Notes: generated by a model not told the origin, from the letters alone. A stretch of DNA of 36,522 nucleotides from an uncultured Bacteroidales bacterium (GCA_944326305.1 CALVDL010000027.1:1-36522); one strand, 5' to 3'; counted from the stretch's first letter, positions 8,224 through 16,300 are shown. Numbers and translations are program-made.

Positions 8224-8718
8224 TCACAGTATCTTCATCGCTATCGCCGCACAGGCTTCCGCATCGGCCAGGGCGTTGTGGTGCTGCCTCAGGTCGAAGC
8301 CGCACCGCGCCGCGACTGTATGCAGCTTATGGTCCGGCAGCTCCCCGCGGAAGACCCTGCGGGATGCTTTGCAGGTACAGAGGAATTGATAGTCAGGATA
8401 GTCCATCCTGTACATCCTGAACACCGCCTTCAGGCAGCCCTCGTCAAACATGCTGTTGTGCGCCACCAGCGGAAGCCCTTCGATAAGAGGCTCCGCCTCG
8501 GCCCACACGGCGGGGAACACAGGTGCGCTCTCCGTATCCTTTGCCGTCAGCCCGTGTATCCTCGTGTTCCAGTATGAATAATATTCCGGTTCCGGCCTTA
8601 TCAGCCGGTAGAATTTCCCGGTAATCTCCCCTCCGCGTACTACCACAATCCCCACGCTGCACACGCTCGTGCGCTGCTCGTTTGCGGTCTCGAAGTCAAT
8701 TGCAGCAAAATCTTTCAT
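8224..8718 (-). CDS. DnaQ-like 3'-5' exonuclease (DEDDh)
   Basis: The 164-residue protein has the DEDDh exonuclease ligands: D8 and E10 in IDFET, D92 in HNSMFD, and H147/D152 in HHNALADAEA. It probably degrades single-stranded or mismatched 3' ends, as in DNA polymerase III epsilon-like proteins. No second domain is present. The start codon touches the end of a repeat (8718), so its promoter region is now separated by the IS that entered that repeat. It converges on the deformylase gene, with 41 bases between them. Confidence 0.88.
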   Translation of the reverse strand: MKDFAAIDFETANEQRTSVCSVGIVVVRGGEITGKFYRLIRPEPEYYSYWNTRIHGLTAKDTESAPVFPAVWAEAEPLIEGLPLVAHNSMFDEGCLKAVFRMYRMDYPDYQFLCTCKASRRVFRGELPDHKLHTVAARCGFDLRQHHNALADAEACAAIAMKIL

Positions 8719-8741
8719 AACGTCAGTTTGACGAATTTATG
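8718..8741 (-). repeat. MITE-like intergenic repeat, copy 3, left fragment (split by IS)
   Basis: TAACGTCAGTTTGACGAATT and the following bases form the terminal inverted repeat of the MITE-like family. The rest of this copy resumes at 10084 after the IS. The first bases overlap the start codon of the exonuclease. Confidence 0.8.
8733..8741. repeat. Left target site duplication GAATTTATG
   Basis: These nine bases are repeated exactly at 10075-10083, on the other side of the IS. Together with the IS ends they define the insertion to the base. Confidence 0.88.
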
Positions 8742-10074
8742 CATTAGTGTCCGGTAAAAAATCATAAAAGTTCTTTGAAAATATTGAAAGTTAGGTAGTT
8801 ACAGAGATTTTTAGAGCGCGCCGATTTGAATTTATCTTTGCCAGACTAACGTAGAATGGCATATGAATAAAGGGAAATACGTGTTCGCACAGCTTTTAGA
8901 TTTCCTTAACAAGGATGTATTCCTCAGAATATCAAATAAATACGACGGCAATAAGTACGTCAAACAATTTACCTGCTGGAATCAGCTGGCTGTGTTGATG
9001 TTTGGACAGTTATCCAACCGTGAAAGTCTCCGTAACCTTGTTCTTGCAACTCAAGCGCATGCATCCAAGGCTTATCATCTGGGTTTTGGCAAACATGCTA
9101 CGAAGAGTACTCTTGCCGATGCAAATGCAAAGCGAGACTATCGCATCTTCGAGGAATATGCCTACCGTGTAGTTGCTGAAGCACAGAAATGCCGAGCTGT
9201 TGACATATTCAAACTCAACGGAAAGGTATATGCCTTTGACTCTACGACTATCGACCTGTGCCTGAGTGCCTTTGAATGGGCTTTATTCAGAAGAAAGAAG
9301 GGTGGTGTCAAAGTTCACACGTTGTATGATCTTGAAACTCAAATTCCTACATTCTTCCATATAACTCCCGCAAAGGTTCATGACAGCAAGGCTATGGATG
9401 ACATTCCTTACGAAGAGAACTCATTCTACATCTTTGACAGAGGCTACAACGACTTCCAAAAGTTACACAACATACATAGTGTGAATGCATACTTTGTCGT
9501 CAGAGGCATGAAGAACAACAGCTTCAAACCTATGAAGTGGAAGCGACGTTTTAAGCCTGAGTCAGGCATCTTGTCAGATGCAACAGGATATATGGATGGA
9601 CAATTGACCATGGGCAAGTATCCTGATAAGATCCGAAGAATCATCTATTGGGATGAAGAGAACAAGCGAAAGTTCATTTTCTTCACTAACGCATTGGATC
9701 TCAACCCTGAAACGGTTGCTGAACTTTATCACAACAGATGGCAGATTGAACTCTTTTTCAAGTGGCTGAAGCAACATCTGAAGATTAAAAAATTCTGGGG
9801 CAAGACCGAGAATGCTGTCCGAATCCAGATTTACTCTGCAATCATAGCCTATTGCATGATGGCTATCGTACAGAAAAAGATGGGTGTTGATAGAACAATA
9901 TACGAGATGCTGCAAATCGTAAGTATCTCTCTTACAGATACTACCAACCTTAGAGACCTCTTTGGAAAACCTAACTACAATATTGTCAATGAACTGGATG
10001 GTTCTACCGAACCTAGTTTGTTTTAATTGTTAAACTTTATAATAATCGTCCGGAACTTTTACCGGACAGTAATG
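8742..10074 (+). mobile_element. Complete IS4-family insertion sequence, 1333 bp
   Basis: The element begins with CATTAGTGTCCGGTAAAA and ends with its inverted partner (TTTTACCGGACAGTAATG), an 18-bp terminal inverted repeat with one mismatch. It is flanked by the 9-bp duplication GAATTTATG. It holds one intact transposase gene. The target is an interspersed repeat, and joining the two flanks restores that repeat perfectly. The clean ends, intact ORF and exact duplication suggest a recent insertion. Confidence 0.92.
8863..10026 (+). CDS. IS4-family transposase
   Basis: This 387-residue DDE transposase cuts and joins the IS ends. Catalytic residues are visible: D126 in AFDSTT, D192 in FDRGYND, and E296 in the IS4 signature Y289-(2)-R292-(3)-E296-(6)-K303. 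The N-terminal 70 residues resemble the DUF4372 domain common in Bacteroidota IS4 transposases. The gene is complete. It starts 121 bases inside the left end and stops 48 bases before the right end, as expected for the only gene of such an element. Confidence 0.93.
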   Translation: MNKGKYVFAQLLDFLNKDVFLRISNKYDGNKYVKQFTCWNQLAVLMFGQLSNRESLRNLVLATQAHASKAYHLGFGKHATKSTLADANAKRDYRIFEEYAYRVVAEAQKCRAVDIFKLNGKVYAFDSTTIDLCLSAFEWALFRRKKGGVKVHTLYDLETQIPTFFHITPAKVHDSKAMDDIPYEENSFYIFDRGYNDFQKLHNIHSVNAYFVVRGMKNNSFKPMKWKRRFKPESGILSDATGYMDGQLTMGKYPDKIRRIIYWDEENKRKFIFFTNALDLNPETVAELYHNRWQIELFFKWLKQHLKIKKFWGKTENAVRIQIYSAIIAYCMMAIVQKKMGVDRTIYEMLQIVSISLTDTTNLRDLFGKPNYNIVNELDGSTEPSLF

Positions 10075-10083
10075 GAATTTATG
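10075..10083. repeat. Right target site duplication GAATTTATG
   Basis: This is an exact copy of 8733-8741, and the interspersed repeat continues directly from it. Confidence 0.88.
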
Positions 10084-10151
10084 TTTAACAGCATTATATT
10101 AAAAATCAATATTTTATCATTTATGACCGGAATCCGTCACACTGACGTTAA
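10084..10151 (-). repeat. MITE-like intergenic repeat, copy 3, right fragment
   Basis: It continues the copy begun at 8718 and ends in CACACTGACGTTAA, the second terminal inverted repeat. Read on the minus strand the order matches copies 1 and 2 (GGATTCCGGTCATAAATGAT and on). It is followed directly by the hairpin GGATTTCTGG...GAAATCC, as in copy 4. Confidence 0.8.
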
Positions 10152-10230
10152 GGATTTCTGGAAGAAATCCTGTCTAAACCCCAGTCACTTCGTGACAGCC
10201 CCTTGTTAAGGGGCGCCACCCCCATCCGCC
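10152..10230 (-). repeat. Hairpin module plus core repeat (copy C)
   Basis: The hairpin GGATTTCTGGAAGAAATCC (10152-10170) is followed by ACCCCAGTCAC...GTGACAGCCCC (10178-10202) and TTGTTAAGGGGCGCC. It is the reverse orientation of copy B at 7195. The same order of modules recurs at 19590-19652 and, with a different hairpin, at 25968-26030. Confidence 0.7.
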
Positions 10231-10280
10231 CCCTCGCCGGGGGCCCTGTCGCATGCCCACAGGTCTGCTCCTTAATAGGT

Positions 10281-10317
10281 AATTCGATGTAATTTAATGA
10301 ATTAAATTCATCGAATT
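10281..10317. repeat. AT-rich near-perfect palindrome
   Basis: AATTCGATGTAATTTAAT pairs with ATTAAATTCATCGAATT with a single bulged base. It is followed by CACG and faintly resembles the AATTCGTCGAACTGACG end of the MITE-like repeat. It lies in the 379-base gene-free stretch between the IS and the next gene, about 140 bases before the start codon. Confidence 0.5.
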
Positions 10318-10393
10318 CACGTTTTCATAAGTCAATCTTTCTTAATGCGGCATACAATGGCCCGGCACAAAGATATTGAGAATATATGCAGGA

Positions 10394-10427
10394 TTTCTGT
10401 GTATAACCGAATTAATTGCTATTTTTG
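10394..10427 (+). promoter_or_regulatory. Possible promoter of the AAA-ATPase-like gene pair
   Basis: TATTTTTG (10420-10427) fits TAnnTTTG. TTTCTG at 10394-10399 lies 20 bases upstream and is only a weak -33 match. The preferred start codon is 26 bases downstream. Confidence 0.4.
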
Positions 10428-10453
10428 ACTGTCGAAAACTGAAGTCAGCAGAT

Positions 10454-12001
10454 ATGGGAAAGTTATATCCGGTAGGAATACAGAATTTCGAGAAACTCCG
10501 TAAAGACGGGTACTGTTACATAGACAAGACAGAGAAGATATATGAACTTGTAAAGACCGGGAGCTATTATTTCCTGAGCCGTCCGCGGAGATTCGGGAAA
10601 AGTATGCTCATCAGCACATTGGATGCCTATTTCCAGGGGAAGAAGGAGCTGTTCGGGGGACTCGCCATCGAGGCCCTTGAAAAAGAGTGGAAGCGGTATC
10701 CTGTGCTGCATCTGGACCTGAATATAGAAAAATTCGATACTGAAGACAGCCTGAATGACATACTTAACAGGAACCTGGTAGAATGGGAATCTCTGTACGG
10801 AAGTGACCCGGCAGAGGTGTCCCTGTCATTGAGATTTGCCGGGGTCGTAAAAAGGGCATGTCTGAAGACTGGAATGAGAACTGTAATTCTGGTGGACGAA
10901 TATGACAAACCTCTGCTCCAGGCAATAGCCAAACCGGAGCTCCAGAACAGATTCCGCAATACGCTCAAACCTTTCTACGGAGTCCTGAAAACAATGGACG
11001 GATACATCAAGTTCGCCCTCCTCACCGGTGTGACCAAGTTCGGGAAGATCAGCGTGTTCAGCGACCTTAACAACCTGGATGACATCTCAAGGGACAACAG
11101 ATACATTGACATCTGCGGCATCACAGAAAAGGAGCTCCAGGACAATTTCAGCGAAGACATCCGCGAACTGGCCGCCGCAAACGGACAGAGCTACGACCAG
11201 GCCTGCGCACAGCTGAAGGAGGACTACGACGGATACCATTTCTGCGAGAACTCCATCGGGCTGTACAACCCGTTCAGCATCCTGAACACTTTCGCAAAGA
11301 AGGCTTACGGTCGGTACTGGTTCGAGACCGGTACGCCGACATACCTTGTGGAGCTGCTGAAGCTCCACAAATACGACCTGTACAAGATGGCGCACACCAA
11401 GACCACTTCAAGGGTGCTCGACAGTATAGATGCCTCATCCACGAACCCGATCCCGGTGATTTACCAGAGCGGATACCTCACCATCAAGGGATTCATCCCC
11501 GAGCCGAGAATCTACGAACTGGGATTCCCGAACCGTGAGGTCGAGGAAGGGTTCATGGACTTCTTGCTGCCTTACTACACTCCTGTGGAGGAGGCTGAAA
11601 GCGGATTCGCCATCTGGGAGTTCATCTCCGATGTGAAAAGCGGGGACATCGACAGCTTCATGAAGCGCCTGCAGGCGTTCCTCGCTGACTGCCCGTACGA
11701 AATGGCAAAGGACATCGAGCTGCACTACCAGAACGTACTGTTCATCGTCTTCCGCCTGGCCGGCCTCTACACCCAGGTCGAGTACCACACCTCCCAGGGC
11801 CGTATCGACCTCGTGCTCCAGACACCCGGATACGTCTACATCATGGAGTTCAAGCTCGACGGGAGCGCCGAGCAGGCCATCGCCCAGATCGAGGAGAAGC
11901 AGTACGCCCTGCCGTTCGCCAAGGACTCCCGCAAAGTCTACATCATCGGTGTGAACTTTTCGTCCACGACAAGGAATATCGACAGGTGGACCGTGAAATA
12001 G
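10454..12001 (+). CDS. AAA-ATPase-like / PD-(D/E)XK nuclease-like protein, paralogue 1
   Basis: The 515-residue protein belongs to the large Bacteroidota family with an AAA-ATPase-like domain followed by a PD-(D/E)XK nuclease-like domain (PF09820 and PF08011 type). A P-loop RPRRFGKS lies at 43-50, a Walker B-like VILVDEYDKPLL near 155, and GRIDLVLQ...MEFKLDG near 455-475 carries the D...ExK nuclease pattern. The cellular function is unknown. I prefer ATG 10454 because the family starts MGKLYPVGIQNF, whereas the 10376 start adds 26 unrelated residues. From about 11140 onward the codons become strikingly rich in C/G-ending triplets compared with the first 650 bases, so the gene may be a mosaic. 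A paralogue follows after 53 bases. Confidence 0.87.
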   Translation: MGKLYPVGIQNFEKLRKDGYCYIDKTEKIYELVKTGSYYFLSRPRRFGKSMLISTLDAYFQGKKELFGGLAIEALEKEWKRYPVLHLDLNIEKFDTEDSLNDILNRNLVEWESLYGSDPAEVSLSLRFAGVVKRACLKTGMRTVILVDEYDKPLLQAIAKPELQNRFRNTLKPFYGVLKTMDGYIKFALLTGVTKFGKISVFSDLNNLDDISRDNRYIDICGITEKELQDNFSEDIRELAAANGQSYDQACAQLKEDYDGYHFCENSIGLYNPFSILNTFAKKAYGRYWFETGTPTYLVELLKLHKYDLYKMAHTKTTSRVLDSIDASSTNPIPVIYQSGYLTIKGFIPEPRIYELGFPNREVEEGFMDFLLPYYTPVEEAESGFAIWEFISDVKSGDIDSFMKRLQAFLADCPYEMAKDIELHYQNVLFIVFRLAGLYTQVEYHTSQGRIDLVLQTPGYVYIMEFKLDGSAEQAIAQIEEKQYALPFAKDSRKVYIIGVNFSSTTRNIDRWTVK

Positions 12002-12054
12002 GCCTATCCAAAATAATGCAGAATCGGTTATCATAATCAAAATCCTGGAAAAAC

Positions 12055-13617
12055 ATGAATAATCCGAAGAAAAAATATCCTATCGGAGTACAGACATTCA
12101 GTGAAGTCATCCGGCGCGGCTGTATCTATATAGACAAGACGGCCCTTATATACGACCTTGTGACATCTGGCAAAATATATTTCCTGAGCCGTCCCCGGCG
12201 GTTCGGGAAAAGTCTGCTTGTGACCACTCTGGAGGCTTATTTTTCAGGACGTAAAGAGCTTTTCGACGGACTTGCTATCAATGGGCTTGAAAAAGACTGG
12301 ATACAATATCCGGTGCTGCATTTCGATTTCAGCGGGACAAAATATCTGAGTGCGGAGGATCTTGAAGGCCAGTTCCGGATACAGCTTGGAAGATGGGAAG
12401 AAAAATATGGAAGCAATCCGGTAGAAAAGACCCCTGCGGAACGTTTCCAGGGCATTATACGCAGGGCATACGAGAAGACTGGTAAGCAGGTGGTGTTCCT
12501 TGTGGACGAATATGACGCCCCACTGCTGGACAGCACCGGGGATCCTGAGCTTCAGGACAGACTCCGGAATATGCTTAGAAGTTTTTATAGTGTGGTAAAG
12601 ATGAGCGATGCGATGCTCCGGTTCGTTTTTATCACAGGGATCAGCAAGTTCAGCCAGATGAGCATATTCAGCGAACTGAACAGTCTGCAGAACATCAGCA
12701 TGAAAGACAGGTTCAGTTCTATCTGCGGCATCACTGCGACCGAACTTTCCACAAGTTTGAAAGAGGATGTACGGACACTTGCTGAAGCCAATGGAGAAAC
12801 ATACGAAGAAGCTTGCATTCATCTGCAGAAAATGTATGACGGCTATCATTTCAGTCCCCGCTGCGAGGACATATACAATCCTTTCAGCCTGCTCAACGCC
12901 CTGAATGACAGAGAATACGGAAAATATTGGTTCAGTTCCGGCACCCCGACATTCCTGATAGGGCTGCTCCGTAAATATGACTTTGACATAGAGGCCCTTG
13001 ACGGAATGAAGGCATCTGCAGAGCAGTTCGACGCCCCGACGGAAACGATATTGAACCCGTTGCCCGTCCTGTACCAGAGCGGTTACTTGACTATAAAGAA
13101 TTATGACCCTGAATATATGGAATATACGCTTGCATATCCTAACGATGAAGTGCGTCTGGGCTTCATCGGATCACTCATCCCATACTATATCCAGGATCCG
13201 AACTTAGCCAGGAATGCACTTATAACAGGAGTCGTAAAGGATCTGCGCAGAAACGACCTCGAAAGCTGTATGCAGCGCATTACGACTTTCTTCGCCTCGA
13301 TTCCATACGATCTTGACAACAAGACAGAGAAGCACTTCCATACACTTTTCTATCTGCTTTTCTCAATGACAGGCCTTTATGTTGAGAGCGAGGTTAAGAG
13401 TTCTGCCGGTCGTGCAGATATTGTCATCAAGACAGAGACGCACATCTATGTATTTGAACTTAAACTGGATGGCTCCGCTGAAGAAGCGCTCAGACAGATA
13501 GACAGCAAAGGCTACCTTGTCCCGTACAGGATGGACGGCCGGAAAGTCGTGAAAGTCGGAATAAATTTCGACTCTTCCACCCGCACCGTCAGCGAATGGA
13601 AGGCAGAGGAGATGTAG
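12055..13617 (+). CDS. AAA-ATPase-like / PD-(D/E)XK nuclease-like protein, paralogue 2
   Basis: This 520-residue protein has the same architecture as the gene before it: YPIGVQTFSEVI at the N-terminus, P-loop RPRRFGKS (46-53), Walker B-like VVFLVDEYDAPLL, and near the C-terminus GRADIVIK...VFELKLDGSAEEAL with the nuclease-like D...ExK. The two copies are clearly paralogous but well diverged, and this one has more A/T-ending codons, so it is not a fresh duplication. Families of this type occur in many copies per genome in gut Bacteroidota. Whether the ATPase and nuclease domains are active is not known. It is likely co-transcribed with paralogue 1. Confidence 0.87.
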   Translation: MNNPKKKYPIGVQTFSEVIRRGCIYIDKTALIYDLVTSGKIYFLSRPRRFGKSLLVTTLEAYFSGRKELFDGLAINGLEKDWIQYPVLHFDFSGTKYLSAEDLEGQFRIQLGRWEEKYGSNPVEKTPAERFQGIIRRAYEKTGKQVVFLVDEYDAPLLDSTGDPELQDRLRNMLRSFYSVVKMSDAMLRFVFITGISKFSQMSIFSELNSLQNISMKDRFSSICGITATELSTSLKEDVRTLAEANGETYEEACIHLQKMYDGYHFSPRCEDIYNPFSLLNALNDREYGKYWFSSGTPTFLIGLLRKYDFDIEALDGMKASAEQFDAPTETILNPLPVLYQSGYLTIKNYDPEYMEYTLAYPNDEVRLGFIGSLIPYYIQDPNLARNALITGVVKDLRRNDLESCMQRITTFFASIPYDLDNKTEKHFHTLFYLLFSMTGLYVESEVKSSAGRADIVIKTETHIYVFELKLDGSAEEALRQIDSKGYLVPYRMDGRKVVKVGINFDSSTRTVSEWKAEEM

Positions 13618-13705
13618 TGTGCAGAAATCGGGACAATACAGCATCTTTCCGGTCCATCCCTTCCTGCCATCGAAATGGAACGGAAGAGCGGGCCCCTCTG
13701 AAAGC

Positions 13706-13747
13706 GGGAATATCGACAGGTGGATCGTGGAGAATGGCCGTCCATGA
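13706..13747 (+). pseudogene. 3' scrap of a third AAA-ATPase-like paralogue
   Basis: The bases GGAATATCGACAGGTGGA are identical to the 3' end of paralogue 1 (near 11973-11990) and in frame read GNIDRWIVENGRP-stop, against RNIDRWTVK-stop there. Nothing upstream (13618-13705) is recognisable. This is best seen as the remains of a third copy deleted or recombined away. Confidence 0.6.
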
Positions 13748-13778
13748 CTGAAATTTTTCACTTATTGTGCAAATTAAG

Positions 13779-13786
13779 TAGTTTTG
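13779..13786 (+). promoter_or_regulatory. Possible -7 element before the DUF3791-like remnant
   Basis: TAGTTTTG fits the Bacteroidota -7 form TAnnTTTG and lies 21 bases before the ATG of the broken gene. No convincing -33 TTTG is seen at the right distance. Confidence 0.35.
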
Positions 13787-13807
13787 TACAACTATACTTG
13801 TCGGAAA

Positions 13808-13996
13808 ATGGATTATAACATTAAAGATAAGGTCGAGTGGACTGTCATTTTCGTTTTAGAGTTCGGGCGGAAATACGGATTGACCATGAAACCGGCAAGT
13901 TGGCATAGGCGAAGAAAAATATCTACAAAAATACCCGGATCCTGTACTGGATTTCCCGTATATTCTTATTTTTGTCCCCGAATCAAAATCCCATAA
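13808..13996 (+). pseudogene. Truncated DUF3791-like gene
   Basis: The first 29 residues (MDYNIKDKVEWTVIFVLEFG, then RKYGLTMKP) look like the start of DUF3791 proteins, small Bacteroidota/Firmicutes proteins usually encoded beside a DUF3990 gene in a pair thought to resemble a toxin-antitoxin module. After that the frame turns into unrelated sequence (ASWHRRRK...) and stops at 13996, and no DUF3990 partner is present. The promoter-like element and the start survive, while the 3' half is lost. The recognisable part ends near 13895. The rest of the 13618-14000 gap holds only scraps. Confidence 0.55.
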
Positions 13997-14000
13997 TATC

Positions 14001-14276
14001 ATGATAAGACTGAATGTATTCATCAAGGTGGACGAGAGTCGCCGCGAGGCTGTCATTGAGACAGCGAAGAAACTGGTGGCCAGTTCTCTGGAGGACAAGG
14101 GCTGCATAGCATACGACATATTCGCGAGCCAGACCAGGCCGGATGTGCTGATGATCTGCGAGACGTGGAGCGACGCGGCTGCGCTGGATGTGCACCAGAA
14201 GTCGGCGCATTTCACCACCCTTGTGCCTGAGATAGAGTCCATGGCTCAGATGAAGATCGAGAGCTTCGAGTTCTGA
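14001..14276 (+). CDS. Antibiotic biosynthesis monooxygenase (ABM) / YgiN-like domain protein
   Basis: The 91-residue protein is a single dimeric alpha/beta barrel (ABM) domain. It shows the usual pattern of an N-terminal strand (IRLNVFIKVDE), a helix with EAVIETAKKLVASSLEDKGCIAYDIF, then ICETWSDAAALDVHQKSAHF. Members include quinol monooxygenases, haem-degrading enzymes and proteins of unknown role, and sequence alone does not tell which. It ends nine bases before the DUF418-nuclease fusion gene and is probably co-transcribed with it. Confidence 0.85.
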   Translation: MIRLNVFIKVDESRREAVIETAKKLVASSLEDKGCIAYDIFASQTRPDVLMICETWSDAAALDVHQKSAHFTTLVPEIESMAQMKIESFEF

Positions 14277-14285
14277 ATCGGTTGA

Positions 14286-16295
14286 ATGCCCATGGCCCCT
14301 ACTGTGACCGGCAGCAGAAGGCTCGATGTGGTGGATGCCCTCAGGGGCTTCGCCCTGATGGCGATAGTGCTGCTGCATAACCTTGAACATTATAACCTTA
14401 TAGGTACACCGGACAGCACTCCGCAGTGGCTTGCTTCCGTGGATTCAGCGGTGATGAAGTCCGTCTTCTTCCTTTTTGCGGGGAAGGCGTACTCCATCTT
14501 TTCGCTTCTGTTCGGCTTCAGCTTCTATATCCAGATGCGTAACGCGGCTGCCAGGGGAGAGGATTTCAGGCTCAGGTTTGTCTGGCGCATGCTTCTCCTG
14601 ATGCTTTTCGCTCAGCTGCACTCTGTGTTCTACAACGGGGACATTCTCATGCTCTACGCCGCCGTGGGGCTGGTCCTGCCGCTGCTCTGCCGCCTGGGGG
14701 ACAAGACGCTGCTGGCCTTAGCCGTGATATGTTTCCTGCAGCCTGTGGAGATAGGGAAGGTGATATACAGATGCTTCAATCCCGACTATGTCTCCACCAT
14801 GCAGACCGCGTTCCTCCCGTATGCCGAGCGCTCGTGCCGGGTCCTGGAGGAAGGGAATTTCCTTCAGGCTGTGGCCTCCAACCTCACTGACGGGCAGCTT
14901 TATACCAACCTGTGGCAGATAGGCGCAGGGCGCGTCTTCATGGTTCTCGGCCTTTTCATCAGCGGTATGCTTCTCGGGCGCAGGGGGCTGTTTGTGAAAA
15001 GTGAACGGCAGAGCGCATTCTGGAAAAGAGTCCTTGCCGTCAGCATCCCTGCCACGGCACTCATGTATCTCGTGAAATCACAGGTGGAGCCGGGGGCCGA
15101 TGCGAGCCTGGACCTCATAATCTATTCGCTCACAAGCCTTTTCTTTACCGGATTCTGGGTGTCGCTTTTCATCCTGCTGTGGAACAGGGCGGACGGCTAC
15201 CGCTTCCAGCGCGCCGCCATACCTTACGGGAGGATGAGCCTTACCAACTATATCGGCCAGTCCGTCATAGGGGGCATAATCTATTACGGCTACGGGCTTT
15301 CCCTCTACGATGACACAGGTGCCACGGCATGCCTGCTGATAGCCGTGCTCATACTTGCCGTGCAGTTCTGGTTCAGCCGGAAATGGCTCTCGGCGCACAG
15401 GCAGGGTCCGCTGGAATACATCTGGAAGAAACTCACATGGATACGCTGCAAGGCCACTCCGAAAGCGGCCGCTGCTGTCACGGCAGTGCTGCTCTCGTCT
15501 GCATTGGCAGCCCCGGCCCGCGCCCAGGCTGTCGAGTCCTCTGACGGACGCCGCTGGTCCGACATGTACGAGCTTCCTGCTTTCGCTCAGGCCAAAGGGC
15601 AGGAGAAGGTAGTCCGCAGGGAAGCATACACGGTATCGTTCAACCCGCAGCTCCGCATCCCGAACTGGGTGGCGTGGATTCTCACCAAGGAGCGCCTTGA
15701 CAGCAAGGTGGCCGCCAGGCCGGACTCCGACGCGTTTGTCCCCGACCCGGCGATAAAAGGCTGCCCCGACAGGCAGTACAACTACAAGGAGTACCGCTAC
15801 GAGCGCGGCCACATCTGCCCTGCGGCGGACAACCGCTGGAGCCACACGGCCATGAAGACCTGCTTCTACATGAGCAACATCTGCCCCATGAGCGTGGCCC
15901 TGAACCACAATTCCTGGAACGATGTCGAAGAGAAAAGCCGCGCCTGGGCACAGAAGCAGTACCCTGGCACGACTGTCTATGTGGTAGGAGGCATCGTCCG
16001 CTCCTCTGTAGGCAAGGGAGGGAAGGGGATCCCGTCCCATGTGGGCATGGAAGCTGATATAGCGGTGCCGTTCAAGCTGTTCAAGGCCCTGCTGCGCAAT
16101 GACCCCGAAACCGGGTGGACAGCGATAGGCTATATCTTCGACCAGAAGGGCAATGTGGAGACAGCCACCATCGATTCCATCGAGGCCCTCACAGGGTTCG
16201 ACCTTTTCCACAACCTCCCGGACCGCATCGAGTCCGTGGTGGAGGCTTCTGACAATACCTCCGACTGGCCCGGGAGCAAGGACATCGGCAACTGA
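14286..16295 (+). CDS. Fusion: DUF418-like membrane domain + secreted-type DNA/RNA non-specific endonuclease
   Basis: This 669-residue protein joins two units. Residues 1-385 are a polytopic membrane domain of the DUF418/acyltransferase-like kind, starting RRLDVVDALRGFALMAIVLL and ending with the family's SLTNYIGQSVIG region (318-329). Residues about 388-414 look like an internal signal peptide: basic KATPK, a hydrophobic AAAAVTAVLLSSALAA, then ARAQA. Residues 415-669 form a NUC1-type nuclease, with the (D/E)RGH motif at 506-509 (H509 as general base) and a metal-binding asparagine in LNHNSWNDVE (540-549). The frame is continuous, and there is no in-frame ATG near the join. The nuclease should lie outside the inner membrane. 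The substrate of the membrane half is unknown. The two halves are normally separate proteins. Confidence 0.85.
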   Translation: MPMAPTVTGSRRLDVVDALRGFALMAIVLLHNLEHYNLIGTPDSTPQWLASVDSAVMKSVFFLFAGKAYSIFSLLFGFSFYIQMRNAAARGEDFRLRFVWRMLLLMLFAQLHSVFYNGDILMLYAAVGLVLPLLCRLGDKTLLALAVICFLQPVEIGKVIYRCFNPDYVSTMQTAFLPYAERSCRVLEEGNFLQAVASNLTDGQLYTNLWQIGAGRVFMVLGLFISGMLLGRRGLFVKSERQSAFWKRVLAVSIPATALMYLVKSQVEPGADASLDLIIYSLTSLFFTGFWVSLFILLWNRADGYRFQRAAIPYGRMSLTNYIGQSVIGGIIYYGYGLSLYDDTGATACLLIAVLILAVQFWFSRKWLSAHRQGPLEYIWKKLTWIRCKATPKAAAAVTAVLLSSALAAPARAQAVESSDGRRWSDMYELPAFAQAKGQEKVVRREAYTVSFNPQLRIPNWVAWILTKERLDSKVAARPDSDAFVPDPAIKGCPDRQYNYKEYRYERGHICPAADNRWSHTAMKTCFYMSNICPMSVALNHNSWNDVEEKSRAWAQKQYPGTTVYVVGGIVRSSVGKGGKGIPSHVGMEADIAVPFKLFKALLRNDPETGWTAIGYIFDQKGNVETATIDSIEALTGFDLFHNLPDRIESVVEASDNTSDWPGSKDIGN

Positions 16296-16300
16296 ACTCC

